Shown here piece by piece: positions 24,255 through 36,540 of a DNA stretch of 64,000 nt (position 1 is its first letter; every line of letters starts with the position of its first letter). The DNA lies in assembly GCA_014898425.1 (NCBI GenBank), contig RCSZ01000008.1, forward strand, positions 1,065,501-1,129,500, given 5' to 3'. Source of the DNA: Botryotinia globosa. Taxonomy: Eukaryota; Ascomycota; Leotiomycetes; Helotiales; Sclerotiniaceae. A program made the position numbers and the translations under genes. A model generated the notes under the pieces. The model was given only the letters and a program-made list of their open reading frames with translations. It made no database searches and was not told where the DNA came from.

Positions 24255-26393
24255 GGGGTAGCATTGATTATACGGCACAAAGAGGAAAGATCTCTCTGTA
24301 TGTATAGGACGGGTGTTATGGTTTCAAACATTGCAGTTAGGCATTATACTAAATATAAACTATATTATCACTCGCTTCACTCGGCAGTTGGCCATGGGCA
24401 GTGGAGGTCGAATCGTGGTTAGAATCCGCTGCATGGCTCACGAGACATCAGAGAGATTGATCGAACGGGTAGAGACCTATCGAAACCGATTTCTGTCCGA
24501 CAATGCTTGTTGGGATCTGAACTCAGCCTTCAATACGGCTTAATATGATGTTTTCAGTCTACAAGGCGTAACTAACACCATAAACCCAGGCAAAATTTCA
24601 ACTTTCCATCATTTAGAACGGCAATAACGATAAAAAGAGAGCTAGTGATATCAAAGGTATCTGGGTTTTTGAAAAAATCAACTTGACATATGCCTTGTGC
24701 AATACCATGGACTCCCCGCGCAAAAGATGAAAGATTCTGTGATTAAACAATTAAACTAAAGAAACGTGCTTTGAAATTCCTCGTGTCAATGTTCGGATTC
24801 CAAGACATCCTCGGTTCCTAGTGACCAACAAATACACCATGACAGTACCGCGCGGTAAGAACCAACCAACAGATCTAGCGACGGCCTAAGGATTTTTCAA
24901 GAACGAAATATCAAATTATGATTGAATGATTATGGAGTGACAAATCCAAAGAAAATTGACTCAAGTCAAACCGATACAAGGTCATTTGACCATGATAATT
25001 CGTTCGAATTACGGTGACACATCCGATATGATCAAATTATGCCATGGTAATATCGTTCTCATCGAAATCAGAAAATTGTATACATGATAACTAAAATCAG
25101 CCAGAGTTTGACCTTTGAAGATCATTGCGCAGTCAGATCAAGAAGAATTTACGACATCATGAGCTATGTTTTGATTGGAACATACCTCAATCAACGACCT
25201 CAACAGCTATGTTGAGATATTTATGCTAGCTGCGAAGAAGGATGCCAATTAGGATACTCTCAAGGGACCAGTATATGGAGAAGATAATTCCGAATACTCG
25301 AGAAATTGGGGTCTTCTCCGTCTTGATTCGCCAAATACCCAAGCTCATAAAATAATCGAGACCTCGACAAACCGAATGGTGGCACAGGCATGCTAGAAGT
25401 TCTAGAACATGGCCAAGCAAACACAACGGTGAACTCAAATGGTATCACAAAGAATAATATCCCTATGGATATTCCAGAAGGTTGGAATGTCCATGTTCAG
25501 AGCTCATGTCGTATGACGTGATACCAGCAATATCTAAATCTGGATATTACCCTGCCCAGCATTGTGGTAAGTTAACAACACCAATCCATAAATATGCTAC
25601 TCAAGTATAAAATGAAGTCCGGCAAATAAGCAAGGTCACCCAGACCCCTTTTTGAACTGGCTTTGGTTGTGAGTCGTACTCGGGGTTGTATTTTTCGTGA
25701 AGTGGCTTGGGAGAACGGTGGACAGTTTCGAAACTATAACTAATAAGATAAAAAAGCTGTGATCTTTTGAGACATATGTTCAAGGCTGTTTAGTTTTCAA
25801 ACTACGATAATCAATGTCAATAGAGAGTGAAAGCCTTCGAATCTACACACGTATATGTTGGTTTCGAGTACCAGATTGAATCTATTTCAAATCGAAGGTA
25901 GGTAATCCCTTCAAACAGTGTTACGTACAAGAATTCATCATCGTGTGAGAACTCAGGCTGTTGAAATTAACATTATGGCTCACCGCCAGTTGTCATTGAG
26001 ATTATGTATTTCTTCCTGCTGGGTTACATACCTATCGTCGTCTCGCTAGCTAACTAGATTTGTTCGCAGCATGCTGATACGATGCGGGGTAAAATAACGC
26101 ACCACCCACAGACTTGAAACGGCCATGCATAGAATCTGCCAAAGGGTGATATCAGATCATGCTGATATAATTCGGGCAAGTAAGGGGCTCCCGTAAATCT
26201 ACTTGGCAGTCCCTTGGCATAAGTTCAGCTTGAGTCAGCTGATAAACAGCCGATGAGATCGCTACACCTACGATGGCGTTAAGAGACATCTTCTGAGGAG
26301 ATAAATGGGATTGATATCCCCTGATTTCATTCATTTCCTCATCAATAACCTCTCTCATCTCTAATAACAAATCTTCCGGAAATTTGTCAGAAA
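24255..26393. other. 2.1-kb intergenic region, no gene
   Basis: Neither strand holds a credible frame or splice pattern; short frames near 24225-24543 and 25226-25448 overlap in several registers. Base composition is near the local average, so this is not an AT-rich island. The final 200 nt should contain the promoter of the secreted cysteine-rich gene. Confidence 0.4.
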
Positions 26394-26856
26394 ATGAAGC
26401 TCAGTCAAACTTTCAGTATTCTCACGCTACTCGTAGTGTCGACTATCGCCGTGGCTGTTCCTCAAGACAAAGCATGCACAGTATATCCTCCTATTCCACC
26501 CTTACCCCCAGATATTGAATCATCAAATCTGATCTTTGAACCACAGCAATGTCTCACTGAGGGTACTTTCTGCTCTGGATTCGCCGGTCCTGTTGGCACA
26601 TGCTGCGACGGGCTACTATGTGAAAACGCACCAGGGGTGGCAGATGATGCACACTGCATTCGAAAGAAGAAGGTTCGTGTCATTTGCGTCATGTCTTGAG
26701 ATATGATACATGGTTTGATGAGAGCTCTACTGACAATGTCTTCCAATTTAGTGTTTGGCAAAAGGCGCTACTTGCGTGAGCATCGCCGGTCCCCAGGGTA
26801 CATGTTGTTCTGGAAAGTGCACCTTCGTGGCGGCAGATTATAGCGTTTGCAAGTGA
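26394..26856 (+). CDS. Secreted cysteine-rich protein with two knottin-like modules, 127 aa
   Basis: Two exons: 26394-26672 and 26752-26856. The donor is an imperfect GTTCGT; the acceptor is TTTAG. Residues 1-21 form a clear signal peptide (basic start, Leu/Val core, AVA cleavage site). The mature protein repeats one cysteine pattern twice. Module 1 is C53-x6-C60-x9-C70C71-x4-C76-x11-C88 and module 2 is C94-x6-C101-x9-C111C112-x3-C116-x9-C126. Each contains AGPxGTCC. The order C...C...CC...C...C is that of inhibitor-cystine-knot folds. Module 2 is exactly the second exon. An extra Cys (C28) follows the signal peptide. Probably an apoplastic small secreted protein; an effector role is inference only. 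Confidence 0.72.
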
Positions 26857-29525
26857 GAACAATATCATAGCAAATTGACAATGCACTTTTGCTGTGATAT
26901 CCCTGGCGAGCGGCCTGTGGGCATTCTCGCCTGTTCTGCTTACTAGAAAATCCAAATCACTTTCCCCTATCTCTGCCTTTTTGGAAGGAAATCTTATTTG
27001 TTTATTAGCATCGCATTTCCTCGAAGCTTTTTAATTGAAAGATTTGAAAGCTATCAAAAAATTAACGGCCCGTCATTTTGAGTTGAATTGCGATCTGAAT
27101 GCTGGAATATTCCCAGCGTTCAGACATGTACAGACAAACATATGTGGGACGCCCTTGTCCTGTCTTATAGCGATATGGCAGTAAAGACGTCGTGCCATGG
27201 TCTCCTTGCAAGCAAAGCACTCTAGAATCCTCGCGAATTTGTGTGCGAAAGGTGCAGTTTACTCTTGTTATCCGTGTTGATGTTCTTCTTGTGTCGATTA
27301 GTAGGTGTGGAGAGATTCCGAATTGGTCACGAAAGGAGCTTCGGCGGTAAGGAATGGCAGAACTTAGTTCCAACTTAGACGCTTCCAACGACGTACGATA
27401 CCAAGTCCCCCTACTATTATCTTCACAATCTCCAATTCTTCTCTACATTCACAGAATAGAACTGGCTGGCTAATTACTTCTTTTCTACCTTGGTTTTCCT
27501 CAAGAATTGTATTTTTGACATGCTATTACCGGCGTTCATGGGTAAAATGTACCCCCTCTTGATCGTCATTATGTTGGCATCTGAACAGATCATGCTTATT
27601 TCATGCTAGCCACTATCGCAAATAACCATGCATCATATTATTCTAGGCAATCTATGCATTTATTTTGTACCAATTGACTTGTTACCTAGGTAGATTGTGA
27701 TAGTTTGGGTTTGCATTTATCTAATGGCTATGATGGTATCTACCCCTTTGGCTAGAGTGTCACACATGACCTCGTCAGGTCTCACAGTTCCAAGTGTCTT
27801 CTTTTCAAGCTAATGTCAAACAAGAGAATTAATTCTGCTAGTGATAGTACCTCATCAGTGTTTTTGAATTTTCTCGGCTGTCAAAAGTGTATTCACATAG
27901 TTTACTGCCGAAGGATACATTGCCGTGTATTAGTGCGCTTAACAGCAGTCCTTAAGAAACTATAGTCATATGTTTCTTGTATCGTATGGTGGCTGTGATG
28001 TCTGAGAACCTTCAATTTCATCATATTTTGCTCTTGTACATGAGATCATTAGCGTGGAAGTTGCACGTGCTTTCTTCTGACAGCCCCCTTTCTTCTGCTT
28101 ATGAAGTTCTGTTTCATTGCTTGACTTTTTTCAAAATTCGGTGACCAGTCATCCTGGAGATTGTTTCCAGATATTTCTCTGACATCGCATCATCTGCTTT
28201 GACTGTTCATGGTACCCGGTCCTGAGTATACTGCCAAAACCAATCTCTTAACATGAAATACCGAGATACCTGGAGTTTCAAACCCTGGAAATCTATCTTG
28301 CATATTCGTAGCTATCTTCTCTACTTCAGCCTTTACAAGCGGCGCCACACTCTCAAAATCCGCCAGATCAGAATCAAAATCTGCCAGCATATAACGTCAA
28401 GTAAACCGCAACTCAACCTGTCCTTGCAAGAGGCGGAGAACTTTCCTTCCATATCTCTATTGAAATTGGTGGAGAGGAAGCGTTTCTCTCGTGTCTCTGA
28501 TGTCAGAACTCGTACTGACTGCTCGACGTGGATCATTACGAAATAAATCTGCCAGATAACACGAACTATTATTGGCGTAGAAAGAAGCATCGACTTCTAT
28601 GGCAGCGGGGCTGAACAGAAGATGATTCTATAGCTCCTTCTCCTTACTTGTCTACACGTGATTAAAACTATGCTCATCTCATCGTATGAGCACTCTGTAG
28701 AAATTTTCCCGTTTCGAAGCGAGACTCATGATTGATAGATGCCGTGATAAGGGAAGTACAATCGTTCTGGCACATTACGCATATTGCTTTAGGCTTTAGC
28801 ACGAAAAAATAATCTATTTCTTCTGTCGTCAAAGGAGAAGTCAGCTCTTTGTAAGCGTACTGCACTCTCTTTGGGACAAGGAAAACGGCAAACTAACTGA
28901 CCCACCATTGGAAGGCATCCGAAGTAAGCAAACTCGTTTAGACTTGCATTTGATATTCCACAGATATTGGATGATTTCAATCCAAAATCTAGAGTCTCTC
29001 CTATATTTCAAGCTCGCACTGTTAACTTCAAATTTTCCAGTGTCTTTCTGATCTTGAACATTATATTTTCGTGGCGCATGAACTACTTCAATATCTCGTG
29101 ATTGTCCTATTTCTTTAACACTTGATTTGGTATTGAAATGAAGATCTATGAGAAGCTCGAGATTTCCGTTTTTAGCTTGTCCAAAGGCTTCAGTTGCTTG
29201 TGTTTGATAAACCTTTTGGCTCAGTTAATTGTGTCTAAGTCTAGGGTCTATTGATGACTCTTTGACTGAATTCTCATTTCTCTTCATTGTTGTCGTCTTA
29301 TTCATGTGCTCTGAGATACACTTTATAGTATTTATCTTCTTCTTATACCAATCAATGCAGATCTGGTCCTTCAATTCATAATTGAGCAGGCTAAAGTTGC
29401 ATCTACGCCGCATCTACTCAGTCTCCATCTATTTAAATACCTTCACCCATCAACAACAAAAGCAACAATAACAGAACTCCGCAGCTTCTAAAGCTTCCAC
29501 GACCTCAACACTACACTTAGATATC
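26857..29525. other. 2.7-kb intergenic region with weak minus-strand exon-like pieces
   Basis: No intact gene found. Minus-strand frames at 28390-28190 (acidic, helical), 28590-28333 and 28980-28674 look somewhat protein-like, but I could not join them into one frame or assign a family. They may be remnants of a dead gene. The last about 100 nt hold a TATA-like TATTTAAATA at 29430 and an A/C-rich leader in front of the first 2EXR gene. Confidence 0.35.
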
Positions 29526-30567
29526 ATGTAGGTCTCTCATCAATTTAACTCTAGATTATCTCTAACAAAATTACAGGGAGCCCACTAGCTTACTTCTCCA
29601 TGAATTGGTCCCTGTCTCAATCAAAGATGTAACTTCCGTGATTATTCACAACGGCGTAGCAGGCGATCAAATCGAACTACAGCAACGATCTGCGAAAACC
29701 TTTCCAAATTTCAATCGCTTACCTCGGGTGGTTCGAATGGAAATCTGGCTCCACTGTTGCACTCCCAGAAGAGTCGACCTTCGTGAAGGCGTCAAGGATC
29801 CCGCAGATGAGACTGGTTTCATTGATCGCCCATGCCCCAAAGCAAGATCTAGTCTCCCAATTGCCGCCTTTGTCGATCGCGAAAGTCGCGAATGGACATT
29901 GGATTATTACCATCAACTCAAACAGCCAATCGCAACAGAATCCCGGTGGTTCTCGTCAGCAACAATTGAGGGTCTTCAACATCTCTTCTCGGCAACTCGT
30001 CTAGTTAATCAGCCCACCAGCACTTTGAGCAGAAATTTCAATGTTATTTACTTCAACCCGGAGATAGATCATCTCTTCCTTACCATGGATGCTTTCCGTA
30101 GTTCCTATACGCCCCAAAATCTGCTCGATATACTTCAATGTGATGAACAATCCTCTAGCATCGTCGATGAAATTGAACATATTGAAGTGCATTGTACTGG
30201 CACTTCAGGAATTAACATTCATGGCGCTTTTGTTCTCGGAATACTTAGGAGCTTTAAAGCCATGAACATTGTATTTAGTAAGGAGCCTGCAGAGCCTGAT
30301 GAAGGGAGGGAGACTGTTGTTACATTTAATATGACCCCAAGAGGCCGCACATTTTCTAGAATGAACGATATGAATACTACCGAAATAATTGATGGCGATC
30401 GTTGCATTCCATACTACAAGGAGAAGAATAAAAAAGAGCGAGTCAAGTTTGCTGAGACCTTATGGACGACTTCCAATGCTAGGATTGGTAGGCTTGTACA
30501 TTTATCACAACCGTCGATTCTTGAAGCAAGTCATCAACTCTTTCATCTTCTGATAGCCTATTTATAA
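29526..30567 (+). CDS. 2EXR domain protein A, 330 aa (start codon split by intron)
   Basis: Exons 29526-29527 and 29577-30567. The coding sequence begins with AT at 29526-29527, a GTAGGT donor, a 49-nt intron and a TTACAG acceptor; the first G of exon 2 completes ATG. It then reads MEPTSLLLHELVPVS in the same frame as the long open frame, which has no ATG of its own before the domain. The 2EXR core starts with FNRLPRVVRMEIWLHCCTPRRVDLREG. It continues with AAFVDRESREWTLDYY and IYFNPEIDHLFL, the three blocks that mark this ascomycete-expanded family. Molecular function of 2EXR is unknown. First of three tandem paralogues on the same strand. A TATA-like box lies about 90 nt upstream. Confidence 0.82.
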
Positions 30568-31441
30568 TCAAACAAAAGCATTTTGGGATGAGAGCAGCTC
30601 GGAACAAAGGATATGTTGGGTATCGACAGGGACATGTATGATATAAGAACCCTTGGCTGAGCTCTAAGACAGTCAATGACAAGGTTTCAAATAGTTCAAG
30701 CTGCAATCTAATAATCAAAGCCTGTTAGTCTTTGATTCCAATAAGCATTCAATGATTTTTAAACATCAAGTTCATTTTGTTTGTGATATTCGTTCTAAAA
30801 ATTGAGTGCATGTATTCATTTCGCCAGTTCAGACAGGTCAACTCTTCTTCGGGGATTCAGAACTCCAAATGATCTTGCAAAGCTGTGCGGTTTTGAATGT
30901 GCATTGCTCTGACATAATCAATTTGATATTAACAAAATTCCATGGTCATTGGAAAAGCTCCATCCCAGGTAAGACAACCATAACACTTCTGTTCTAGAAG
31001 AATGTGTTTTTCTTAGTGCCTTTGAGGTTTGACAAACAAGGTTGGAAATTCCTTTTAACCCATAAGAACTCCCTATGTCTAGCTTTTTCATATAATTTAC
31101 AGATAAAAACTCATTGCATACGTCGGGATGTCGATCATGTGATCATAAAGAGGTTAGGTACTATATTAGCTAGCAAGGTGCTAGAGCTTCCTCGCATAAG
31201 TACTAGCTTCCCATAGATAAAAATAACTGAGAAGTACCTACAACCATAGTAGACTACAGTGTTTCACACTCGTCAACAAAGTTGATAGCAACACTTACAC
31301 TCAAGCTGACTCACCTTCAGTAGAGTGTTGCTGTAATTAATTATCAACACATATCTATTTCCAGATTCTAATCTCTTGACTGGCAGAGGTCTTAAATAAA
31401 CTCCAGTGTCAAGTCAAATCAAATCAAACCAGGTATCCAGC
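30568..31441. other. Intergenic between 2EXR genes A and B
   Basis: About 870 nt; no credible frame, no repeat. It should contain the 3' UTR of gene A and the promoter of gene B (TTAAATAAA near 31393). Confidence 0.35.
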
Positions 31442-32501
31442 ATGTAAGATCAACTTAACTTGAATTCTTCAAATTCCCTTGAGACAATCTCTGACCTGTA
31501 GCCTAGGGAACAAGAAAAGGCTTTTCTAGCCTCGAAGCTTGAAGTCTCATTAAATACATCAGAGAATGAGCAATTTTCAGTCATAGTTACGTAAGAATCT
31601 TTCTCGTCCAAATATTGATGTCGGCGACCGCTAACTAGTTTCCCAATACAGATCCTTCGATGAATCGAAACGCGGCAATGATAAAATCACAGATTTGAGT
31701 TCAGATATGCCAAGCATTGCAGACAGCAGTCTCGGTCATAAAACATCTACAGAGTTTACGAGCACCAGAGCTGCTCCGTCAACAACCTTCTTACGCTTTT
31801 CTCATTTGCCTACAGAACTTCGAATCAAGATATGGCGCCACTCCTTTCCACGACAACATCTCATCTTGAGGCGAGAGTCTTTCATGAAACCTCAATCGTC
31901 TCCCTTTCAGGCCACATTTCCAACATGCTTTCGGCGTCCCTGTGATGACGTTCCAATGGCATTTGCAAACCGAGAGAGCCGAGCTGAAGCTTTGAAGCAT
32001 TATCATGTACTTTACGAAGCGCATTACAGAATTCAAGCAAAGGTGTCCAAATCTGGTCATGACTACTACAGTGGTGCAACAGATTTGCTATTACCACATG
32101 CAATGTACTTCAACCCGAAAATCGACTGTATCGCCATCATGTACTCAGATTTTCTTACTGAACCTTCCAACATTCACTCTATGTTCCCAATATACGACCA
32201 GAAAACCGCGAGGTGTATCGAGAGTATTCGCGAGGTCAAAGTATACCACTTAACATTAAAGGAGTGCAGACCTTCCTATTTGCACAAGATGAATAGACTA
32301 ATCAATATGCTTGAGTGCTTCAAGAGTCTTGAACATATCAAGTTGATTGTGCACCCTGACGAGACAGTCAATGCCGATGACCTATTTGAAAAAGACTATC
32401 ATAACTGGTTTATCAAGGAGAGTTGGACCGGAAAGGCAAAACTGGAATTTGTATGGGGAAAGGAGGACGATGGAGGTGAAATTTTTTTTACGAGAGAATG
32501 A
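31442..32501 (+). CDS. 2EXR domain protein B, 311 aa (start codon split by intron)
   Basis: Exons 31442-31443, 31507-31590 and 31652-32501. As in paralogue A, the start codon is AT^G. AT at 31442-31443 is followed by a GTAAGA donor, a 63-nt intron ending in CCTAG, and a G completing ATG; the frame then runs MEQEKAFLASKLEVS. A second 61-nt intron (GTAAGA...ATACAG) follows. The spliced frame is open throughout, while the long exon alone lacks an early ATG. Domain blocks: FSHLPTELRIKIWRHSFPRQ, MAFANRESRAEALKHY, MYFNPKIDCIAI. The C-terminal third is less conserved, ending in an acidic tail. Function of the family is unknown. Roughly 870 nt separate it from A and 760 nt from C. Confidence 0.8.
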
Positions 32502-33259
32502 AAGAAGGGATGGGTGGCATGGCAAAAACGAGAGAGCGTGAGATGTATTTAATTCATTGAGAAACATGATTGAGATTGAGATTCACAGGATGATGACGGT
32601 TTGTCGTAGAGCTTTCTGTAGCTAAATAGTTTGATCCATGTGACTGAGCTTTACAAACTGTTCTTTAATTATTTATCATTGGAAAAATCAAGCAGCAAAC
32701 AATCAAGCAAGCAGTAATCAATTTCTTTTGCCTCAATGCTTATCTATAAAGTGATAGTGAGTTCCCATACATATTCCATGAAGTGTTATAAAGCCAAATG
32801 GTAGGTTTGAGAAGAGTAAATTTCCAAGACAATTCTATAGTTGTGAGCCAATATATCATGTGAATTCAGGAAATTGACCTGCAAATAACAAGTATCTACA
32901 AGTATCTAGGTACTTGCTTATCAAACAACCTCTTTGAGAGCCACATGATTGATAGTTCCATCCTCAAAGACAATATGGTATGGTGAATTATACTAGGGCC
33001 ATGTTTTGATACAGCTGCCGTTTAGCCGAGATCAATATTTTATCATATAAACCTTTCACTTTGCACAACATTTTCGAACAACACATCATCCTCGAAATTA
33101 AAATCAACTACTACTTCATTGTGAAAATCTTTCTCTTCTGCACAACAGTTTTGAACAAGACATCTTCAAGGAACATACCCAGTAACCATTATACAACCAA
33201 CAACAACCAACAACAACCAATCAACAACCATCATACAGCATCAAACACAATCAACAGTT
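32502..33259. other. Intergenic between 2EXR genes B and C
   Basis: About 760 nt without a supported frame. The last 200 nt are CA-rich with CAACAACCA repeats just before the start of gene C, a typical fungal leader. Confidence 0.35.
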
Positions 33260-34263
33260 ATGGATCATAGTGCCACCATGTAAGAAACACTTCCCCATAA
33301 CTTGAATGATAACTAATAATTCTTTTTCAAAGGACTCCAAAACCATCATCTGGCAGTGTAGCCAAGAAGTCACAGAGCAAGAAGTCTCGAGCCAAGAAAT
33401 CTCGAGCTAAGAAGGCTCCAGCTGTGAAGAAATCTCACGGTGTCGACCAAGGAACTCAAACGATTGTTCCACCCACAGAGTTCACTCGATTCCGCAATTT
33501 GCCACTCGAAGTACGCCGTCAAATTTGGCGCTCCAGTTTCGAAACAGGAAGAAAAGTCGGGCTGCGAGATGGTTACATCCGAACCACACCACGCGGGGAG
33601 TACCTTCCTTATGATGAACCCTACGAGCAACGTTCCCGAGATCGTCTTGTCTGCAAGCAACACAAGATTTCCCCGATCAGTCAAGTACCCGTCGCCTTCG
33701 TCAACAGGGAGAGTCGCACCGAGACACTCCGTCATTACGTGCGACTCTACCAGGACCTTCATGCACCCGAGCACGGCCCAAATCTTTGGTATCCTTGTAC
33801 CATCTATTTCAACCCGGAAATAGATATCCCGATTTTCTTCGCAAACAAACCTCAGCACAGGTTTGACAGAATAAATCTCTCCCTCGAGAGACTTTTCCCA
33901 TCCTACGACACACTTGCTGCCGAAGCGATGAAGAGCATCCGCCGCGTCGAGATTGAGTTCGCAGGATTATATGAATCCAATCGCGATTCATACGACCTAG
34001 ACTCATGTCGCGATGCGCTATCGATGTTTGAGAATCTCGAATCAGTGGTCATTATGAGTACCAACTTGCGTCCAAATCCCTCGTTCGATATCCAAGGCTT
34101 TCTAGCCCAATACTTCAGCCGCGATGAGAACGACCTGAACTTGAATAGAGCAACGCCAGTGAAATTGAGTTACTGCTCGCCACCGCGTTTGCTCCTCGAG
34201 CTTGCATCACCTAGTTCTCCTGAGGCACATGCTCAAGCGGTGGCCTGGCTTCAAGAGCAATAA
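33260..34263 (+). CDS. 2EXR domain protein C, 316 aa
   Basis: Exons 33260-33279 and 33333-34263. The intron again interrupts an ATG: GCCACCAT^GTAAGA...TTCAAAG^G. Here an in-frame ATG lies 18 nt upstream (33260), so translation may begin either there (316 aa) or at the split GCCACC-ATG (310 aa). A Lys/Ser/Ala-rich basic segment with repeated KKSRAK precedes the domain and could direct it to the nucleus. Domain blocks: FRNLPLEVRRQIWRSSFETG, VAFVNRESRTETLRHYVRLY, IYFNPEIDIPIFF. Third of the tandem family members and the most GC-rich. Function unknown. Confidence 0.83.
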
Positions 34264-35540
34264 ATCCCTGTTTCCTTCTGCAAGGACCAAGACTGAATGA
34301 AGGGGTTTGGAGGAAGGATACAGGTGCTTTGTTTCATAAGCAGCAAGAAACAACGTCGGGGTTGAATGTTAGTTTTAGGAGTTGTAAGTAGAATAAGCTG
34401 TACCCAACACCATACAATAAGATAATAAATGTCACAACTGATGTTCCACTGTGATGAAAAGCTTTGCAATAGTTTTATGTGCACACTAATGCAGGTACCA
34501 AAGAATCCAAAGAATCACCTTGCTCACAAACAATCCATCCTACCACCAGATATCCACCACTATATTTTCCGTTATCTGCATTGTCCCTCTCAGTCTCTTG
34601 TCACTCCTTACATTATCTCTTACAAATCTAACCATGATAGATACTCACCATCTCATCTCCTCTTCTCCCAGTATGTTCCGTTTGATTTTCCACTTCAGTA
34701 AAAGCATTCAGTGCCTCCTTTTTCTCTTCTTTCCCCATCATTTCAATCTTTCGTGATTCTCTAAGCGTCCTATCATGTAGCTCCTGCTTCGTACTCAACG
34801 CAGACTCTATCCATCCCCAACAAACCACACCGCAAACACCTAGCCTTTCCACCATTCTATCTTTGATCTTACAAAAAACCGCAGAAGCAAATCCAACATC
34901 CGCTCTCCTACCACATCATTCATCTATATCACGCCACTTCTCATTCTTCACTTCCCATCTGACAACTCCCAAAAATGATTCAACAGATTCTTCAAGTCCT
35001 CAAATCTACCATTTACTACATCAACCACTCTCTCACTTTTCCAAAATTCCAATACCTTCGACACTTGCATGAATATCCCACGCGCACTTTACTAAACCTA
35101 CCTACAACACTATTAAAAACTTCTCATGCTCCCATTCTTTCAACATTAACCATCACCGCACTCTCACAGTCCTCCACTCCGATACCGCAATTCCTAGATT
35201 CGATGAGGATATCGTGTACCTACGTCCAAACGTACGCAGTAGAATCCTCTATCAGTGCAGAAAATAAACCATCTCACCTCCCTAGAATCGCTACATCATC
35301 TCCGTGTACATACGTAGTATCTCCATCTACTCCTATAAATCTCAGTTTTTCAGTGAATTTAGATATCCTTTTCTTCTCTGCTCGGGGAAATGCGTGAAAA
35401 TATCGATATTGACTTACATACATCTTCTCAGCCTTTACTTCCTTTGATATGTACCTACCTTCTGTCGCTTATAATTGACTTCTGCACTTGACCTCCCTTC
35501 TCCTCAGTTCCTTACTACCAACCATCCAGTCAAACCTATC
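34264..35540. other. Pyrimidine/AC-rich intergenic region
   Basis: Frames such as 34520-34756 and 34975-35397 are Ser/Thr/Leu/Pro-rich, reflecting CT/CA-rich DNA, and carry no motif. No gene supported. Confidence 0.4.
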
Positions 35541-35545
35541 AAACC

Positions 35546-35914
35546 CTCCAACCCTCCAACCCTCCAACCCTCCAACCCTCCAACCCTCCAACCCTCCAAC
35601 CCTCCAACCCTCCAACCCTCCAACCCTCCAACCCTCCAACCCTCCAACCCTCCAACCCTCCAACCCTCCAACCCTCCAACCCTCCAACCCTCCAACCCTC
35701 CAACCCTCCAACCCTCCAACCCTCCAACCCTCCAACCCTCCAACCCTCCAACCCTCCAACCCTCCAACCCTCCAACCCTCCAACCCTCCAACCCTCCAAC
35801 CCTCCAACCCTCCAACCCTCCAACCCTCCAACCCTCCAACCCTCCAACCCTCCAACCCTCCAACCCTCCAACCCTCCAACCCTCCAACCCTCCAACCCTC
35901 CAACCCTCCAACCC
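35546..35914. repeat. CCAACCCT 8-bp minisatellite, about 46 copies
   Basis: Perfect or near-perfect head-to-tail CCAACCCT over about 370 bp. The complementary strand is (AGGGTTGG)n, with a GGG run followed by GG every 8 bp, so it can fold into G-quadruplexes. It reads open in several frames on both strands as 8-residue repeats, which is an artefact of the period. Neighbouring sequence is CT/CA-rich. Confidence 0.95.
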
Positions 35915-36538
35915 CCATACCCAACTCATAACCATCACAAAACGTCATCACATAGCGTCGTCAACATTATACTGCAGCACACCACACATAATCAAAAACC
36001 CCACGCAAATGCATCATCAACAGCAAGAATCCAAACCAAACCATAGCGCTTCCCTATCCTATCCTATCCTATCTCAGCAACACAACCCAACCCAAGCCAA
36101 TCCAAAGGAGCAACAACCAAAAATCCATCCATCCATCCATCCACACTACGCTACCTTACACTACACTATACTAGCTCCCAAATCAAGATTGCCGATCCGC
36201 CACGTGATGTGGCGATTTCTAGTGATTTCTAACCCATCTCAGCCCATCCATACATGCATATCGAATATCCTAGTACCGGTATTCTTTTTCTCTTCTCTTC
36301 TCTTCTCCACGAACTTTAGGACCTTTTAGAGGACCTAGGTTCGGGAAAATCGCGGGATGATGATGGTGACGGGGATGGGGATGGATTGAATAAGTAAATT
36401 TTACAACCCAAGTACGAGTAATGATCATAATGATTACGAGGCGAATAGGCATGTAGAATATAGATAGTATACACAGAAAATATCCTCGACAATACGAATT
36501 CCACGTATCGCCCTCGTTCGCACTATTATATGAGATTG
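35915..36538. other. Simple-sequence-rich gap
   Basis: Contains short CCTAT (about 36055-36072) and ATCC (about 36123-36142) repeats. No gene. The plus frame running out of the minisatellite to 36329 is a read-through artefact. Confidence 0.45.
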
Positions 36539-36540
36539 TA

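Noticed and set aside
34975..35397. 140-residue Ser/Thr-rich frame
   Set aside because: Composition follows CT/CA-rich DNA; no motif.
35546..35914. Looks like a direct-repeat array, so a CRISPR was considered
   Set aside because: Units are contiguous without unique spacers, and the genome is fungal.
35469..36329. Open frames with GLEGWRVG or NPPTLQPS repeats on both strands
   Set aside because: Period-8 DNA (CCAACCCT) reads open in several frames; no start context, no domain, no flanking gene structure.
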